64,000 nt of DNA from Allolobophora icterica (lineage: Eukaryota; Annelida; Clitellata; Crassiclitellata; Lumbricidae): positions 46,092,030 through 46,156,029 of the forward strand of contig OY744613.1 of NCBI GenBank assembly GCA_963556255.1, written 5' to 3'. The position numbers and the translations under genes were made by a program. Within the stretch, counting starts at the first letter, position 1. Every line of letters begins with the position of its first letter. Shown one piece after another: positions 21,501-32,789 of this stretch. The notes under the pieces were generated by a model. That model worked only from the letters and a program-made list of their open reading frames with translations. It made no database searches and had not been told where the DNA came from.

Positions 21501-22700
21501 TTAATTTTTCTGTCCTTCATTCTGCAAATAATTATGTTCAAACAGTCTTAGCTTTCTCTGGATAATTTTTTGCATGGGATTTTTTGTCAGATTGATCCCT
21601 CTGTATAATTCTTCATTGGTGACTTTTTGACTCCATCCTATTCTGAGAATCTTGCGATAACATTTTCGTTCGAACGCTGAGACTCTCTTTATGAGGCATT
21701 TGTGAGCACCCAATGTCTCGCATCCAAACACCATGCTACTGAACACACATGTCTTTAGTACACTCAGTTTAGTCCTCATACTAATTGCCTTGCCTTTCCA
21801 GATTTTGTCCATGGCTTTCAGCACTGCAGTTCCTTTGGCTATTCGTATCTTTCTTTCACTTTTGCAGTCCAAATCGTAGGTTATGTTGCTTCGAAGATAT
21901 GTAAACTTCTCCACATTCTCTAACCCTATGCCCTCTACCACAATTTGATGATTTATCTCCTTATCACCAAATATCATAGTTTCTGTTTTATGGAAGTTCA
22001 TAATCAAACCATATTTCTTGGCTTCAGCATTCAGCATCTCCACTGTTCGTTCTAATTCCATGTCAGTTTCTTCCAAGATATCAACATCGTCTGCAAAGCG
22101 AAGGTTGTTTATTCGCATTCCATGAACTGAAATTCCTTTGTCTTCATCTTTGATTTTTTTCACTGCTCTTTCCAGTTCGGTGATGAACACAGTAGGTGAC
22201 ACTGAATCACCATGTCTCATACCCCAGTTCGCTCTAAACCACGGTCCCATGTCACCGCTGTTTGCGAGGTGCTGATGATCTCTCTGAGCAATTGAATCAG
22301 TTTATTATCAACTGCATAAGACTGCAAAACCGCCCATGTCACATTTTGGTCAACACTGTCAAATGCTTTCTTAAAGTCCATAAACAATTGTATATTTTCT
22401 TGTTCTTCCGTATCGCTTTTTCTTCTATAAGTCTCAGAGTCAGAATTTGTTGTGTGGTGCTTCTATCCATCCGAAAGCCCGCCTGTTCATCGGCAGGTGG
22501 CTTATCAATGCACTAGTTCGATAGTTATTGCATTCAAACGTACTTCCTTTTTTAGTTAGTGGGATTAAGATAGATTTCTTCCATACTTCAGGCGCCTGTC
22601 CCTGTTTCCAAGTCATATTACACATCCTGTGGATTTCACGTATCATGGCATTTACTCCGTGTTTAATCATTTCGCCATACTGTATATCAGACATATATCA
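21501..22700 (-). pseudogene. RTE-like LINE reverse transcriptase
   Basis: The minus strand encodes, in order: WKKSILIPLTKKGSTFECNNYR (22580-22500), a damaged stretch with stops at about 22260-22440, GMRHGDSVSP (substituted for the usual GVRQG motif), then NNLRFADDVDILEE with intact FADD, KYGLIMNFHKTETMIFG, and a C-terminal segment with KCLIKRVSAFERKCYRKILRIGW. One clean ORF covers 22250-21501. It probably continued into the gap. It belongs to the endonuclease/RT class of LINEs, but is more diverged than those at 37.8 and 42.3 kb. Confidence 0.8.
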
Positions 22701-22949
22701 GACATAAAATATATTTTCTATGCGTCAAAAATAATTGTAAGTTATGGTTGTGCAACACCTGGCTCTTCAGTTTCTACTTAACTTATTAGTCATAGTCAGA
22801 TTAAGCAGCCAAGTCACCGGTGTATTCTGAGCGGAGTTTCACTTTGAGAGATTCAATAAAGGAGCTATAAAACCTCAAATAGTAAAACCGCAGATAATAT
22901 AATGCTCAACCATCCTCATAATGAGCAACTGTAAGATATAGAATCTGCT
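22701..22949. other. AT-rich spacer
   Basis: Nothing recognised. Confidence 0.6.
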
Positions 22950-22953
22950 TTAA

Positions 22954-24216
22954 CCTTCGCAGGACGGAAACATTTTACGATAGAGGGGTAATTTTTTACC
23001 CCAAAACAATGTGTAATATCTAAGCTCACAGGTAAGCTACGATAACAAATGAAGTGTAAATTGTAACACTGCAAAGGTCAATGATTCGATTTATCATAGT
23101 GGCAAAAGTGTGCAAATACTACTTTTCAAGATGGCGACCAATATGGCCATCAAAACACACAGAAAAATATAGCTCAGGACGTAGGTAAGCTACAGTGACA
23201 AATGAAGTGTCAATTGTAAAATTTTCAAGGTCAAGACATCGATTTATCATAGTGGCAATAGTGTGCGAATACCATTGTCCAAGATGGCGGTCAACATACC
23301 CGCCAAAACATAACAATATGTATGTCTCAGCTCAGAGGTAATTTACGATGACAAATGAAGTGTCCACTGTAACATTCCCAAGGTCAAGGAATCGATTTAT
23401 CGTAATGGCAATAGCGTGGGAGTACTATTTTCCAAGATGGCGGCCAATATGTCCGCCAGACACAATAATATGTATGTCTCGGCTCATAGGTAAGCTACAA
23501 TTGCAAATGAAGTGTCAATTGTAATATATTCAAGGTCAAGGAAACGATTTATCAGAGTTGCAATAGTGTAGGAATACTGCTTTCCAAGACGGCGGCCAAT
23601 ATAGCCGCGAAAACACAAACATTTTTATATCTCAACACATATTGTAGGTAGGCTACAATGACAATTGAGGTATCAATTCTAACATTTCTAAGGTCAAGGA
23701 ATCAAATTATCGTAGTGGACATTTTTAAGAGGGCGGCCAGCAAGGCCGCCAAAAAACAAAAATGTATATCTCAGCTTGTATTTAAGCTCCAATGACAAAT
23801 GAAGTGTGAATTGTAACACTACCAAGGTCAAGGAATCGACTTGTTGCAGTGTCAATAGTGACCGATCAGTCAGTTGATTGATTATTCTTATTTTTGTGTT
23901 TTGGCGGCCAATATGGCCGCCATCTTGGAAAGTGGTATTCCCACGCTATTGTCACTACGATAAATGTATTCCTTGACCTTGGAAATGCTGCAATTGACAG
24001 TTCATTTGTCATTGTATCTGACCTACGAGCCGAGATATACACATTTTGTGTTTCGGCAGCCATGTTGGCAGCCATCTTGGATAGTAGTTCTCACACACTA
24101 TATTGCCACTACGATAAATCGATTCCTTGACCTTGGAAATATTACAATTGACACTTCATTTGTCATTGTAGCTTACCTATGAGCTGAGACATGCATATTT
24201 TTGTTTTGGCGGCCAC
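22954..24216. repeat. 153-bp tandem array in inverted arrangement
   Basis: Six direct copies, starting at about 23031, 23184, 23336, 23489, 23646 and 23782 (GGTAAGCTAC...), are followed after 23885 by two copies in reverse orientation ending near 24180. Each unit contains GGTCAAGGAATCGATTTATC and AAGATGGCGGCCAATATGGC, the latter extending into a GGCGGCC/GGCCGCC palindrome. The left border is TTAA (22950-22953) followed by CCTTCGCAGGACGG and the palindrome GGGGTAATTTTTTACCCC, much like TTAA-type MITE ends. The array may therefore sit inside such an element whose right end was not found. Confidence 0.85.
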
Positions 24217-24715
24217 GGTAACAATCAGGCGCGCCTTCGGCTGAGTAAAATTTTGTGAAGATTGTTTAGCGTCGTATTTAGGGTAAATCTAAGGATAAGG
24301 GAAGCTGAAGCCGCAAACAAAACAGTCCAAAAATAGTATTTACGAAGCCACGCTTGCACCTGAAAGTTTCAGGACAGTAGACTTTCAGTGCATTTCAGCA
24401 GCAACAGTTTAGTTTCGTAGACGCCAGCTGTTTAGTGATCTATCAGTTTGTGCTGACAACTAATTTACGTACCAGAGAGATTATGTTAAGAATTTTCGTG
24501 AACCGATGTGCGCAGTTCAAAAAGTAAACCAAAATGCTCTGGGCAAAGATCGTTTCTAAGGACGCTTTCGTTTGAAAACTTTGATTCACAAGCAGCCAGG
24601 CCTTACAGAAATATCGCAATCGTAATCGTAATGGTAATTTCCAAACTTGTAAAGCGCCACTCGAAGGCGAAACGCAGAGCACCAGCCTATTCACGAGTGC
24701 TACGTCAGATCAGAG
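24217..24715. other. Intergenic stretch with short L2 3'-end scrap
   Basis: At 24610-24675 GTAAAGCGCCACTCGAAGGC resembles an L2 3' terminus on the minus strand. Nothing else recognised. Confidence 0.4.
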
Positions 24716-25042
24716 GGGGTTTCCAGAGAGTAGTCCAAAAGAGGTCCAAGTCCGATTTCCAGGAGGCCAGATCAACTCAAAGGGGGTTTCCAGAGAGTAG
24801 TTCAAAAGAGGTCCACGTCCGATTTCCAGGGTACCAGATCAGGAAGTTTCCAGAGAGTGGTCCAAAAGAGGTCCAAGTCCGATTTCCAGGAGGCCAGATC
24901 AAATCAAAGGGGGTTTCCAGAGAGTAGTTCAAAAGAGGTCCACGTCCGATTTCCAGGGTACCAGATCAGGAAGTTTCCAGAGAGTGGTCCAAAAGAGGTC
25001 CAAGTCCGATATCCAGAGGGCAAACCAAATCAAAGGGGGTGA
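24715..25042. repeat. Minisatellite, about 64-bp units in 128-bp higher-order pairs
   Basis: Repeats of GGGTTTCCAGAGAGTAGT ... CAAAAGAGGTCC ... CCGATTTCCAGG. Alternating variants (AGGAGGCCAGATCAA versus AGGGTACCAGATCAGG) make a 128-bp higher-order unit. The preceding words GCTACGTCAGATCAGAGGG are shared with a related array at 39553-39690. ORFs here are repeat artefacts. Confidence 0.93.
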
Positions 25043-25725
25043 GGCGTTGCTTTAAAGTTTTGCTATACGTTCAGAACTGAGGAAAGAAGGACTTTATTTG
25101 CTCTTAACTGTATGTATCATTTATAATAGACGTTCAAAAATGGATATCGTGTTACACTGGTGAACGCATGGTTCCGATGAGTTTTATTATCTATACAAGA
25201 GCGCTGATATACCGTAGGTAAAATTAGGTCAGCCTTCGTGCGAAGTCCAACAACAGCGTTTTTTTCTCGCCAACTTGCACGCTTGACGAAAATACATAAG
25301 CTTATTTTAAAACTTTTCTGTGTGTTTTGGTAAACAGGGCTTGTAAAAATTACTTAACTGACCATTAACATAAGGCACAAAATACTTTCACTTCACGATA
25401 ATATCATCGGCCATGATAGCTGTAGTTAATGAAAATTAAAAGCGAGCCGAAATTCTTGGAAATCTGATCGCTATTGTTAAATGGCTAAATCACAACATTT
25501 TCGTATGTCTGGGCACATTGTAGTAGGTGTAAAGATACGCGTTCACTATAAAGGGCCGACATCAGCAGAGCTTCTAAGCTGCATCCTTTTAAAATACCAC
25601 GATTCCATAGTACATTATCTATGTCGACATGTCAATAAGTAAATGTGTAATCAGGTGACATTAAACATAATGAAGGCTATGCAACGTTGTACACCTTAGG
25701 TAATACGTTCTCCAGATTTGTGAAG
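25043..25725. other. Upstream flank of the TRIM relic
   Basis: No gene recognised. The last 30 bases before the ATG resemble the flank of the TRIM exon at 30006 (TTCTCC...GTGAAGATGGCG), so the duplication included some 5' sequence. Confidence 0.5.
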
Positions 25726-26312
25726 ATGGCGGGCATTGGAGAAAAAGCTGCTAAACAGCTTAGAGAAATAACAGAATGCGCCATCTGCATGTTTTGCGTC
25801 TTGATCCAAGAATGTTGCCTTGCATTCACACATTCTGTTTTGAATGTCCAAAACGCACAGGAGAAGCGGAGAGAGGAAACCCGGGGAGAAAATGCATTGT
25901 CCTTTGTGTCGTAAAGAGTTCACCATTCCATCAAAAGGAGTCACCGATCTGCAGAGAAACTTCTTTATGGAAAACTTCTTAGAGTTCAAGGCTACACTGC
26001 AATTAGGGAGTGTCTCCATCCTCTGCTATCCTTGTTATATCAGTAATGAAGGTAAACCTGAAAACATACCAAAGCCAGAAAGAAATGTTGGAGTGTGGAG
26101 ATAACTATTGCGATAGTTGTTCAAACGGCCATCAGATGCGGAAATTGAGTAAAAATCACCAGCTTGTGAATATTGAAGTCAAAACCGAGGTAGAAATAAG
26201 ACGGATAACCACGGTCAAGCATCTTCATAAATCAGGAGTTTTAGAAAGTTTATTTCGCCTGCCATTGGTCAGTCATCCACATGTGGAAAAGTGCGCTCTA
26301 CAAAGCTTATGA
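25726..26312 (+). pseudogene. TRIM-like RING/B-box gene, decayed copy
   Basis: Starts ATG at 25726 with AAKQLREITECAICM, matching the N terminus of the TRIM exon at 30006 ([11 protein letters not shown]). The RING is spread over three frames: [15 protein letters not shown] in one, then [16 protein letters not shown] in another, followed by [19 protein letters not shown] later frame has CGDNYCDSCSNGHQMRKLSKNHQLV, a B-box 1-like Cys/His cluster that the 30006 exon does not show. At least three frameshifts prevent a product. Intact relatives act as RING E3 ubiquitin ligases. Confidence 0.85.
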
Positions 26313-26885
26313 TGCAGGGCAGGCTAATAATTATATTACATTTTGCGCAGTACTTAGTTGAGCTGGCAGGGTAGAGTGCACCTTCACTTTGCATGTTTTG
26401 CATCTTGATTTTCATTTCTGCCGTCATTCTCATTACGATTCCCCAACATGCTTCGGCTTGTTTTGCCTTCTAAGACATAATTATTTATACTTCAACAAAT
26501 ATTCAGCGTACTTCTGTTTGTGCATCAGTAACAAGTGGACTTTCGGGTTGGTGGAATTTTTCCCCTTAAGCACCCTTCCTCAGGCTTTGGTTGACTTTGC
26601 ACCACCAGTCACTTGAAGTTGAACAGAGCACGTTGTCGCTTCAAAGTAAATAGGCTACTATAATAATTATTATAATAGTCCGAAACAAGGGCGTGCCCTT
26701 TGGTCGAACATTGACACTCATCACGCTTCAAGTCACAGACGAGTGGGGAGACAATCTCAACATTTCTGAATTAATAAAGTAAACTACTAGAAGGCATTTC
26801 TGTTTCCCCAAGGCTTCTGTGCTGAGAGCGCCTCTTAACAGTTATTCTTCTTTTTAAATTTCCAGATACAATACAATACAATGCA
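26313..26885. other. Intergenic stretch, no feature recognised
   Basis: No domain-bearing ORF. Follows the TRIM relic directly. Confidence 0.55.
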
Positions 26886-26890
26886 AGAGC

Positions 26891-27448
26891 CAGTGATGGG
26901 CAATAGTTAGGCCTAACTGAAAAGTTGCTAACTTTTAGTTTAACTAAAAAAATTTAGTTAAGGAAGAATTTAACTAAAAAAATAGTTTAGTTAAAACCAT
27001 AGTTTAACTAAAAATGTTTAGTTCCTTACTAAAAAGTTTAACCAAAAAAGTCAGCAAAATGCAACAATTTTTCCACAGTGAACATTGAACACTGTCAGCA
27101 AAAAACAGTTTAACACTGCATGGTTTTAGCATTAATAGCCTGTGTTTTCAAATTCATACACTACTTACTGTAACAGTACACATGTAACTGTATGCCAGAA
27201 AAGCACACATTGCATAGTTTGAAGGTGAAATTGTCATTGACGCTTTGCATTATTACAGTTCACTTAACGTCTTTTATTGTGGAAATGTTTGTTGTAAAAA
27301 GTTGGAAAAAAGTTGGAAAAAGTTTAACTACTTTTTTTAGTTTAGTTAAATAATTTCCAAAATCAGTTGCCAACTTTAGTTAAACTATTTTTTTAGTTGG
27401 AAAATAGTTTTAGTTTAACTAAAACAAATAGTTTAGTGCCCATCACTG
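26891..27448. mobile_element. 558-bp hAT-type MITE with near-perfect 8-bp TSD
   Basis: Ends CAGTGATGGGCA and TGCCCATCACTG are perfect 12-bp inverted repeats. Flanks GCAAGAGC (26883-26890) and GCAATAGC (27449-27456) match at 7 of 8 bases. The interior is rich in AGTTTAACTAAA palindromes. No coding capacity. Confidence 0.87.
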
Positions 27449-27456
27449 GCAATAGC

Positions 27457-27667
27457 ACAGATGAGCGCCTTGCATGGCTGCCATACAGTTAAATTCAATT
27501 CCCGTTAAACTTGTAATCGTCTGTTACAACTATATCATGTAATCTTACTGCCTACTAGTCAGTTTCAATTAATGAATGAAGATTATAATTATTATCGCAG
27601 GACAAGGAAAGAACAGAAACCATATCATTTACATGCAACTAAGTCGCGCTTTCATTTGCATATAATG
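27457..27667. other. Spacer between MITE and LINE
   Basis: Contains a GCGCCTTGCATGGCTGCCAT phrase also present near 14281, probably a remnant of a shared repeat. Confidence 0.4.
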
Positions 27668-28880
27668 ATTGATTGATTGATTGATTGAATGAATTCTTTA
27701 TTGTAACCACAATTACATAATCACAATTACACAAAAATACAATTGTTATACAAGTTGGTCACAAAGGTAGGCCCAAAAGGGAATACTCCCGCTACCAGGG
27801 ACACTTATTTTCCAGTCAATTTATATAGCGCAGAACCAACTTGGAAACAAAACCTAGTTCAAACAAAGTCGAGATTAACTTAAGTAAACAGATGGGACTG
27901 CCTCCACTCGGGCAGTAACACAATGTAACGAGAAAGTAAGGAAAATCATAAAATTAAACGAGAAAATTTAAATGACTATATATATACATACATATATACA
28001 TATACATATATACACATATACACTCACATAGGTGAGCAATTGAATAAGGGAGACTCCGCCCAGGAGAGCCAGACAATTAATTAGACGATTTTGTACAACG
28101 CGACCTCGTAGGTCATACTCAATGATAGTTATTCTTCAAGGGGACCCAGAGTAAACACGGTGATCTTCATTGGCTAAGGTCAGTTAGGTGTAGTCGTAGT
28201 GATTTCTTAAACCCCGTAAGTGAACTCAACTGTTGAAGAGGTGGAGGGAGAGAATTCCATATTTGTGGACCTATTACCTTGATGGAAAATCTTCTTGTAT
28301 TGGTATGAGCATAAGCCGATCTATATTTAGCTGCACTTCTAGTGTCATGAGAATGTATATCGGAGCCCGTGTTAAATAAAAGTTTAAGTTTTGAGGGCAA
28401 TAAATTCCTTCTGAGTTTACACATGAATATAGCACCTTGGTAAATCCTTATTTGATCCAAATTTAGTATCTTAAGTCTGGAAAAGATTGGGCCAGTATGG
28501 GAGCCCCATGAAGCACCACTAATCGCACGGACTGCTCTTTTCTGAAGCGTTACTAGTTTATGAAGCCTAGTGTTGTAGGTAGAAGCCCAGACTATGCAGC
28601 AATAGGATAAGTAGGGGTAGATTAGTGAATAATATAGCTGGAGACGTATCTGAGGCGGTATGTAAATCCCAAGTTAAATGCTGATTAACTATCACCCCCA
28701 AAAACTTGGTGCTACTAACTTGGCTAATTATATAATTGTTAACATAAAGCTTAATTGAATTGTCTAGCGGGCCAATCTTTCTATGTGACCTAAATAATAC
28801 AAAGGCTGTCCTATCTACATTCAAAGATAACCTATTTGCCGAAAACCATTCTGATATATTTTTAAGTTGAGGTCAACATA
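27668..28880 (-). pseudogene. CR1/L2-like LINE 3' half
   Basis: Minus-strand coding from 28824: DRTAFVLFRSHRKIGPLDN, TKFLGVIVNQHLTWD (RT/thumb region), then 28460-28167 DQIRIYQGAIFMCKLRRNLLP, DIHSHDTRSAAKYR and FSIKVIGPQIWNSLPPPLQ, the typical C terminus. A non-coding 3' UTR follows, ending in an (ATTG)n tail at 27668-27690. A frameshift lies at about 28640. It is truncated at its 5' side and lacks RT motifs A to C. Confidence 0.85.
27967..28026. repeat. TATA/CATA simple repeat
   Basis: Alternating tatatacata units inside the LINE 3' UTR. Confidence 0.85.
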
Positions 28881-28974
28881 TACAAATGAAAGCGCGACTA
28901 CGCCATTTTGATTGAGACACTGTTGAGAACACGATCCAGAATAAGACATCTACGTTGATTCAGACCTAACTATT

Positions 28975-29085
28975 GTATCTAGAAATTTATAAAGCGCCTC
29001 TCGCAAACTATTCAGAGAAGCTCGCATCTCAGAAGCCACGGGGAAACATAAATGCCTTTAGGGCACGCGAGACCGTTGAGGAGTA
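28975..29085 (-). pseudogene. L2-like LINE 3' terminus scrap
   Basis: ATTTATAAAGCGCCTCTCGC at about 28983 matches the other L2 3' ends, followed by about 80 bp of diverged 3' sequence. Confidence 0.6.
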
Positions 29086-29227
29086 GCCTATATTTAACAT
29101 TGACACACTCTGCAGTGATTTCTTGGACTTTGAATTTTTATCTATTTTACAAGCGTAGTGTCTATTATTTCCGAGAGAAAACATTAATATACATGTAATA
29201 TGCGTATTACTGTTATGTTTATAATAT

Positions 29228-29482
29228 TCATCGTTGCCACAAGGCTGTATTTATGGATTCTAGACTGGATGTCTCTGTTAGCTTCGGTGTAGGCAAACTG
29301 ACACCATGCAGCGCTGGTCTCCTGATTGAAAGCAGACAGAGGTATTCGATAGATTTCTTATTCTTAGCAGAGACAATGGTCATCCCAAAGTAACAATCCG
29401 TCACGTGATCATTCTGTTGTCGCCATTTCACCGAGACTGTAAATTGTATTGTCTTACGAGTACTTCTAATCCAAGCTCTCAA
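29228..29482 (-). pseudogene. Fragment of an uncharacterised mobile-element-like protein (DCYF motif)
   Basis: Minus-strand ORF of 84 codons with VSVKWRQQNDHVTDCYFGMT and then LCLLSIRRPALHGVSLPTPK. The spacing W-R-x2-x-D-H-x2-DCYF recalls a widespread family of uncharacterised invertebrate proteins with a W-E-P...H...DCYFC motif. The last Cys is Gly here. I infer a decayed exon of such a gene or element. Confidence 0.45.
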
Positions 29483-29499
29483 ATCGACAGCACATGTTG

Positions 29500-30005
29500 A
29501 ACAGCAAATGTGAAGAGCCCATGGTTTGTCTTGATCACCGATTTTACTCTACCAAAGTAGAGCGCATACGCTTTTTTAATAAGTACATTAAGCTATTTCT
29601 TTGAGGCTTAAGCGTAAACTCGCCACAAATGTTACAGAATCCATCGGAACGGTTGCGACATTGGGAGACATTTCGCCTTGTAGACAATAAGTTGATCCCT
29701 GCGCTTAGCTTTAGAGTAGCGCTTTAGAAATTTGGAGTTTATTTTTGCGACTACGATTACTTGTCTGAAGCTATTAATCCCTTTCAAAGTAGCCAGCCAA
29801 TCTCCGCAAAGCTAACATTTCATTGAATTTGAAAGCAACTTCTGCCTCAGATGACTCGGCCCAGCTATGATATAACGTCTAAAGCGTTGCTATCATTTGT
29901 CGAAATCATAAACGTAATCACCTTTCATCAAATAAAGTTCCAGACCATTATTTTTTATTACAGCGTTTGTTGATCTAGTTTAACGCGTTCTCCTGAAAAG
30001 TGAAG
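29500..30005 (+). other. Upstream flank of the TRIM exon
   Basis: AT-rich. No confident TATA box or other promoter element could be fixed. The 12 bases before the ATG match the other TRIM copy. Confidence 0.4.
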
Positions 30006-30978
30006 ATGGCGGATGCGACAGAGAGAGCTCAAAGTAAAATGAGAGAAATAACAGAATGCCCAATTTGCATAAGTTCATTCACTGATCCACGAGTGTTGCC
30101 ATGTATTCACACCTTCTGTCTTGCTTGCCTGTAACGCATTGGAGAAACGACGCAAAAGAGACCAGGAGATACGATACCTTGTCCGTTGTGTCGGAAAGAG
30201 TTCATCATTCCACAAGACGGAATCATCGGTCTGCAGAAAAACTTCTTCATGGAAAACTTCTTGGATTTCAAGGCTACGTTGGAAAGCAACCCTTCCATTT
30301 TGAAAATTGGAAGCGAGACAGAGAAAGAAACAAAGCGAATGACTAACGTTAAATCCTGCACCAAACACACTCAGAAACCATTAGACTACTATTGCGCCGA
30401 TTGCAAGAAAATCGTCTACGTCTCGTGTTTCGTTGAAGGTCATAAATCACACAATTGCAACGATGTCGCCACAATCGATGAAGGATTTCGCCAAATGATA
30501 GAAAATAGTGCACGGAAGATGTCGAGCTATGCAGGTGAGTTATTGTCAATGAGAAAGAACGCGGAGAAGAGAAAGGCAGACTTTCTAAATGACATGGTCG
30601 AGAAGGAGAATGCAATTCATAAAAGCAATCAGCAGCTTAAAGAAATGATAGCAGATCACACAGATAGGCTTTTGGATGAGTTATCTGTAACAAAAGCACG
30701 TCATCTGAGGGAAATAGCGACTGAAGTGGAAAACATAGACAGAAGCTACACAATATTGAACAGCTTTGAAGCTTACTGCATTGAACTGAAATCGAAAGGA
30801 TCTGCCAGCGACATCTGCAGTTCAGTTGACGAATTACTTGCTAGAGCAGATGATTTAGAAAAAGATCATGAGAAAGTCATTTGTCGTCCACATAAATCAG
30901 TCGAAGTTTCTTTCGAAACAACAGACTTCAAATACTTTCTTGAGATGGCCAACGGCAACGCTGTGGGAGAAATCAAAG
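30006..30978 (+). CDS. TRIM-like RING/B-box/coiled-coil protein, first coding exon with in-frame stop
   Basis: From ATG 30006 the frame reads a RING domain ([21 protein letters not shown], then after a stop CPLCRKEF), a B-box 2 ([24 protein letters not shown]...H, about residues 118-160) and a long coiled coil (about 165-280). This is the RING/B-box/coiled-coil order of TRIM E3 ubiquitin ligases. A TAA at 30132-30134 interrupts the RING between its third and fourth zinc-ligand pairs; everything after it is open to 31022. The exon most likely ends at 30978, before GTAACA (AAAG|GTAACA), in phase 1, so C-terminal exons would follow and are not seen. It is either a recent nonsense allele, a sequencing error or a young pseudogene. 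Confidence 0.8.
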
Positions 30979-31240
30979 GTAACATTTTCCACAACTTTAT
31001 TTTGGTGTCCTTATATAAATAGATTGGTTGACCTCTTTGTAGAACAACAGAGAACTATTGGATTTGGGCTTAGATCTCATATTTTTCGGTTTGCGTATGC
31101 CTCAGAGCATTTCTTCCAGCATCGGATTTATCATTTATGGTACAAAGCATGAAAATTAGAATTTGGTTCAGTTGCTTGTTTCCCAGCAAAGCGCTTAACT
31201 CCTAAAGAATGACCTGACACACTTCTTCATTCATTCATTC
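30979..31240 (+). other. Intron start and flank of TRIM exon
   Basis: Begins with the donor GTAACA. No further coding exon recognised before the LINE fragment. Confidence 0.5.
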
Positions 31241-31242
31241 GT

Positions 31243-31790
31243 TCAAAAAATTTAGTATAGCGCACCTTCTAGAAACCTACTCAGAAGCGTTCCCAGCCCA
31301 GCCACGGCAATAGAGATCAGATTTGAGCAGCGTGTAAAAAACAGATATGTTACCCCTGGGGTGAAGGCGAATCTCTAACGGAAGACCATTCCAAATGGAT
31401 GGCCCAGCTATAGAGAAATCCCGGCGTTGTCTAATGGTGGATCGAGCTCGAGGGACTAATGCGTCCAATGAGCCGAGCAGCTGAACGAAGAACCCAGTCG
31501 AAGCGGCCAATCAATCCAAGCGGTAGACCAACCAAGATCGCACTGCAGTGTTCCAGCCTGCTTGTTACAAAAGCATGTATAAGGATGACAGTAGCATCAT
31601 GGGACAGAGAACGAGAAATAAGCCGCAGCTGGCGCAGTTGATAATAACAGTCACGGGTAAGCTGGTAAACATGTTGGGAGAAGCTAAGAGTACGATCCAG
31701 GAGGACTCCTAAATCCCGAACTACATCCAGGAAGGTGATATGGGGAAAGGCTTCTATCATCAGCGTTCCAGCTATATTAATATTCCTTAT
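31243..31790 (-). pseudogene. L2-like LINE 3' end
   Basis: Minus strand: FPHITFLDVVRDLGVLLDRT, YQLTRDCYYQLRQLRLISRS, HAFVTSRLEHCSAILVGLP, then after a frameshift ALVPRARSTIRQRRDFSIAG, PSIWNGLPLEIR and the 3' terminus with GTGCGCTATACTAAA. The typical L2 C-terminal domain, lacking RT motifs A to C. Confidence 0.85.
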
Positions 31791-31795
31791 TTTCT

Positions 31796-32060
31796 AAGTA
31801 GGTAAGTAAGTAACTAAGTAAGTAGCCTTTATTTGCACATGACAAGCGCACAAGCAGTACATGTATACAATTATTTCATATATATTTGAGAAAAAACTAT
31901 AACAGGAGCGGCTTATAAAGTCATACATGTACAACTAGATAATTATAATAATAGATACGTCGATTAACAAAGCTGCTTTTAAACTATGTACTTTTAACAA
32001 GAGGCAGCGAAGTGAGTACAGCTAACAGCTCACAGCGTACGGTTGCTATTTTCAACAATA
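31796..32060 (-). mobile_element. 3' tail of an unassigned retroelement
   Basis: Minus strand ends AATAAAGGCTACTTACTTAG with an (ACTT)n-like tail at 31796-31826. No coding part recognised. Confidence 0.4.
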
Positions 32061-32785
32061 TCGTCTATAAAGAGATGTTTACAGATTTACTACTACTTAT
32101 GCTCGTTAGCTTGTGTGGCGTAGAAGCCCTCGCGTGAAAAGGAGAAAGTGAGAATCTCAGCATGCCAATTCATGGAAAATTGATCAGATTTTCAACCAAA
32201 TGCATTAAGTTTATGTTAATGTTAAAATTGATTTAAAAATTGATGGGTACACCTTGTTTGTTAAAATATGGCGCGATTCTCTAAATCACCGTTAAGGATT
32301 GCCGCCAACCTGACTTCACCAAAGCTTATCTGACAAACCTGCTTCTTATCATATATGCGTTTGCGATTCATCGTATCCGGCTGATACCTCTTTTGGCTTC
32401 TTCTCCTTGTGTCCCCATCCAAATTTTTTGAAAAATACATGTGTCTGATCTGTCCTTCAACACCTCCTATACTGAAGCATACGCTTGTCCTTGCCTTGAA
32501 TATGTCCAGCACTTGGTTAGTAATCTGGAATACTTGACAATACTCTGATACTTAGCACATTTTGAAGAGCGCTGATGCTTCCTTTGAACACATTCCTTTA
32601 TTAATGCAACGCTGTCGTTCGAACATCTCCATCAAAAAGACACGATTTGCACGCGTGTTGTAACCTGATGTCATTAGGCAAGGTTGAGTGTTAACGATAT
32701 AAATAGACGATGTAATGTTTATTGTAAATTTCCGTCGTCTCAGCCGTCACTTCCAGTAAATGCATCCAAGGCAAAAACAATGCTA
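32061..32785. other. Intergenic stretch, no gene recognised
   Basis: An 83-codon minus-strand ORF at 32261-32512 has no domain I recognise. Confidence 0.5.
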
Positions 32786-32789
32786 GTCT

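Noticed and set aside
21240..21551. ORFs crossing the N block
   Set aside because: Undetermined bases keep the frame open artificially.
23013..24216. CRISPR or centromeric satellite
   Set aside because: The 153-bp units have no unique spacers, and eight units in inverted arrangement is too short to call a centromeric array.
24508..25042. ORFs with repeated GFPESSSKEVHVRFPG-type motifs
   Set aside because: These are frames through the 64-bp minisatellite with no start context or conserved domain.
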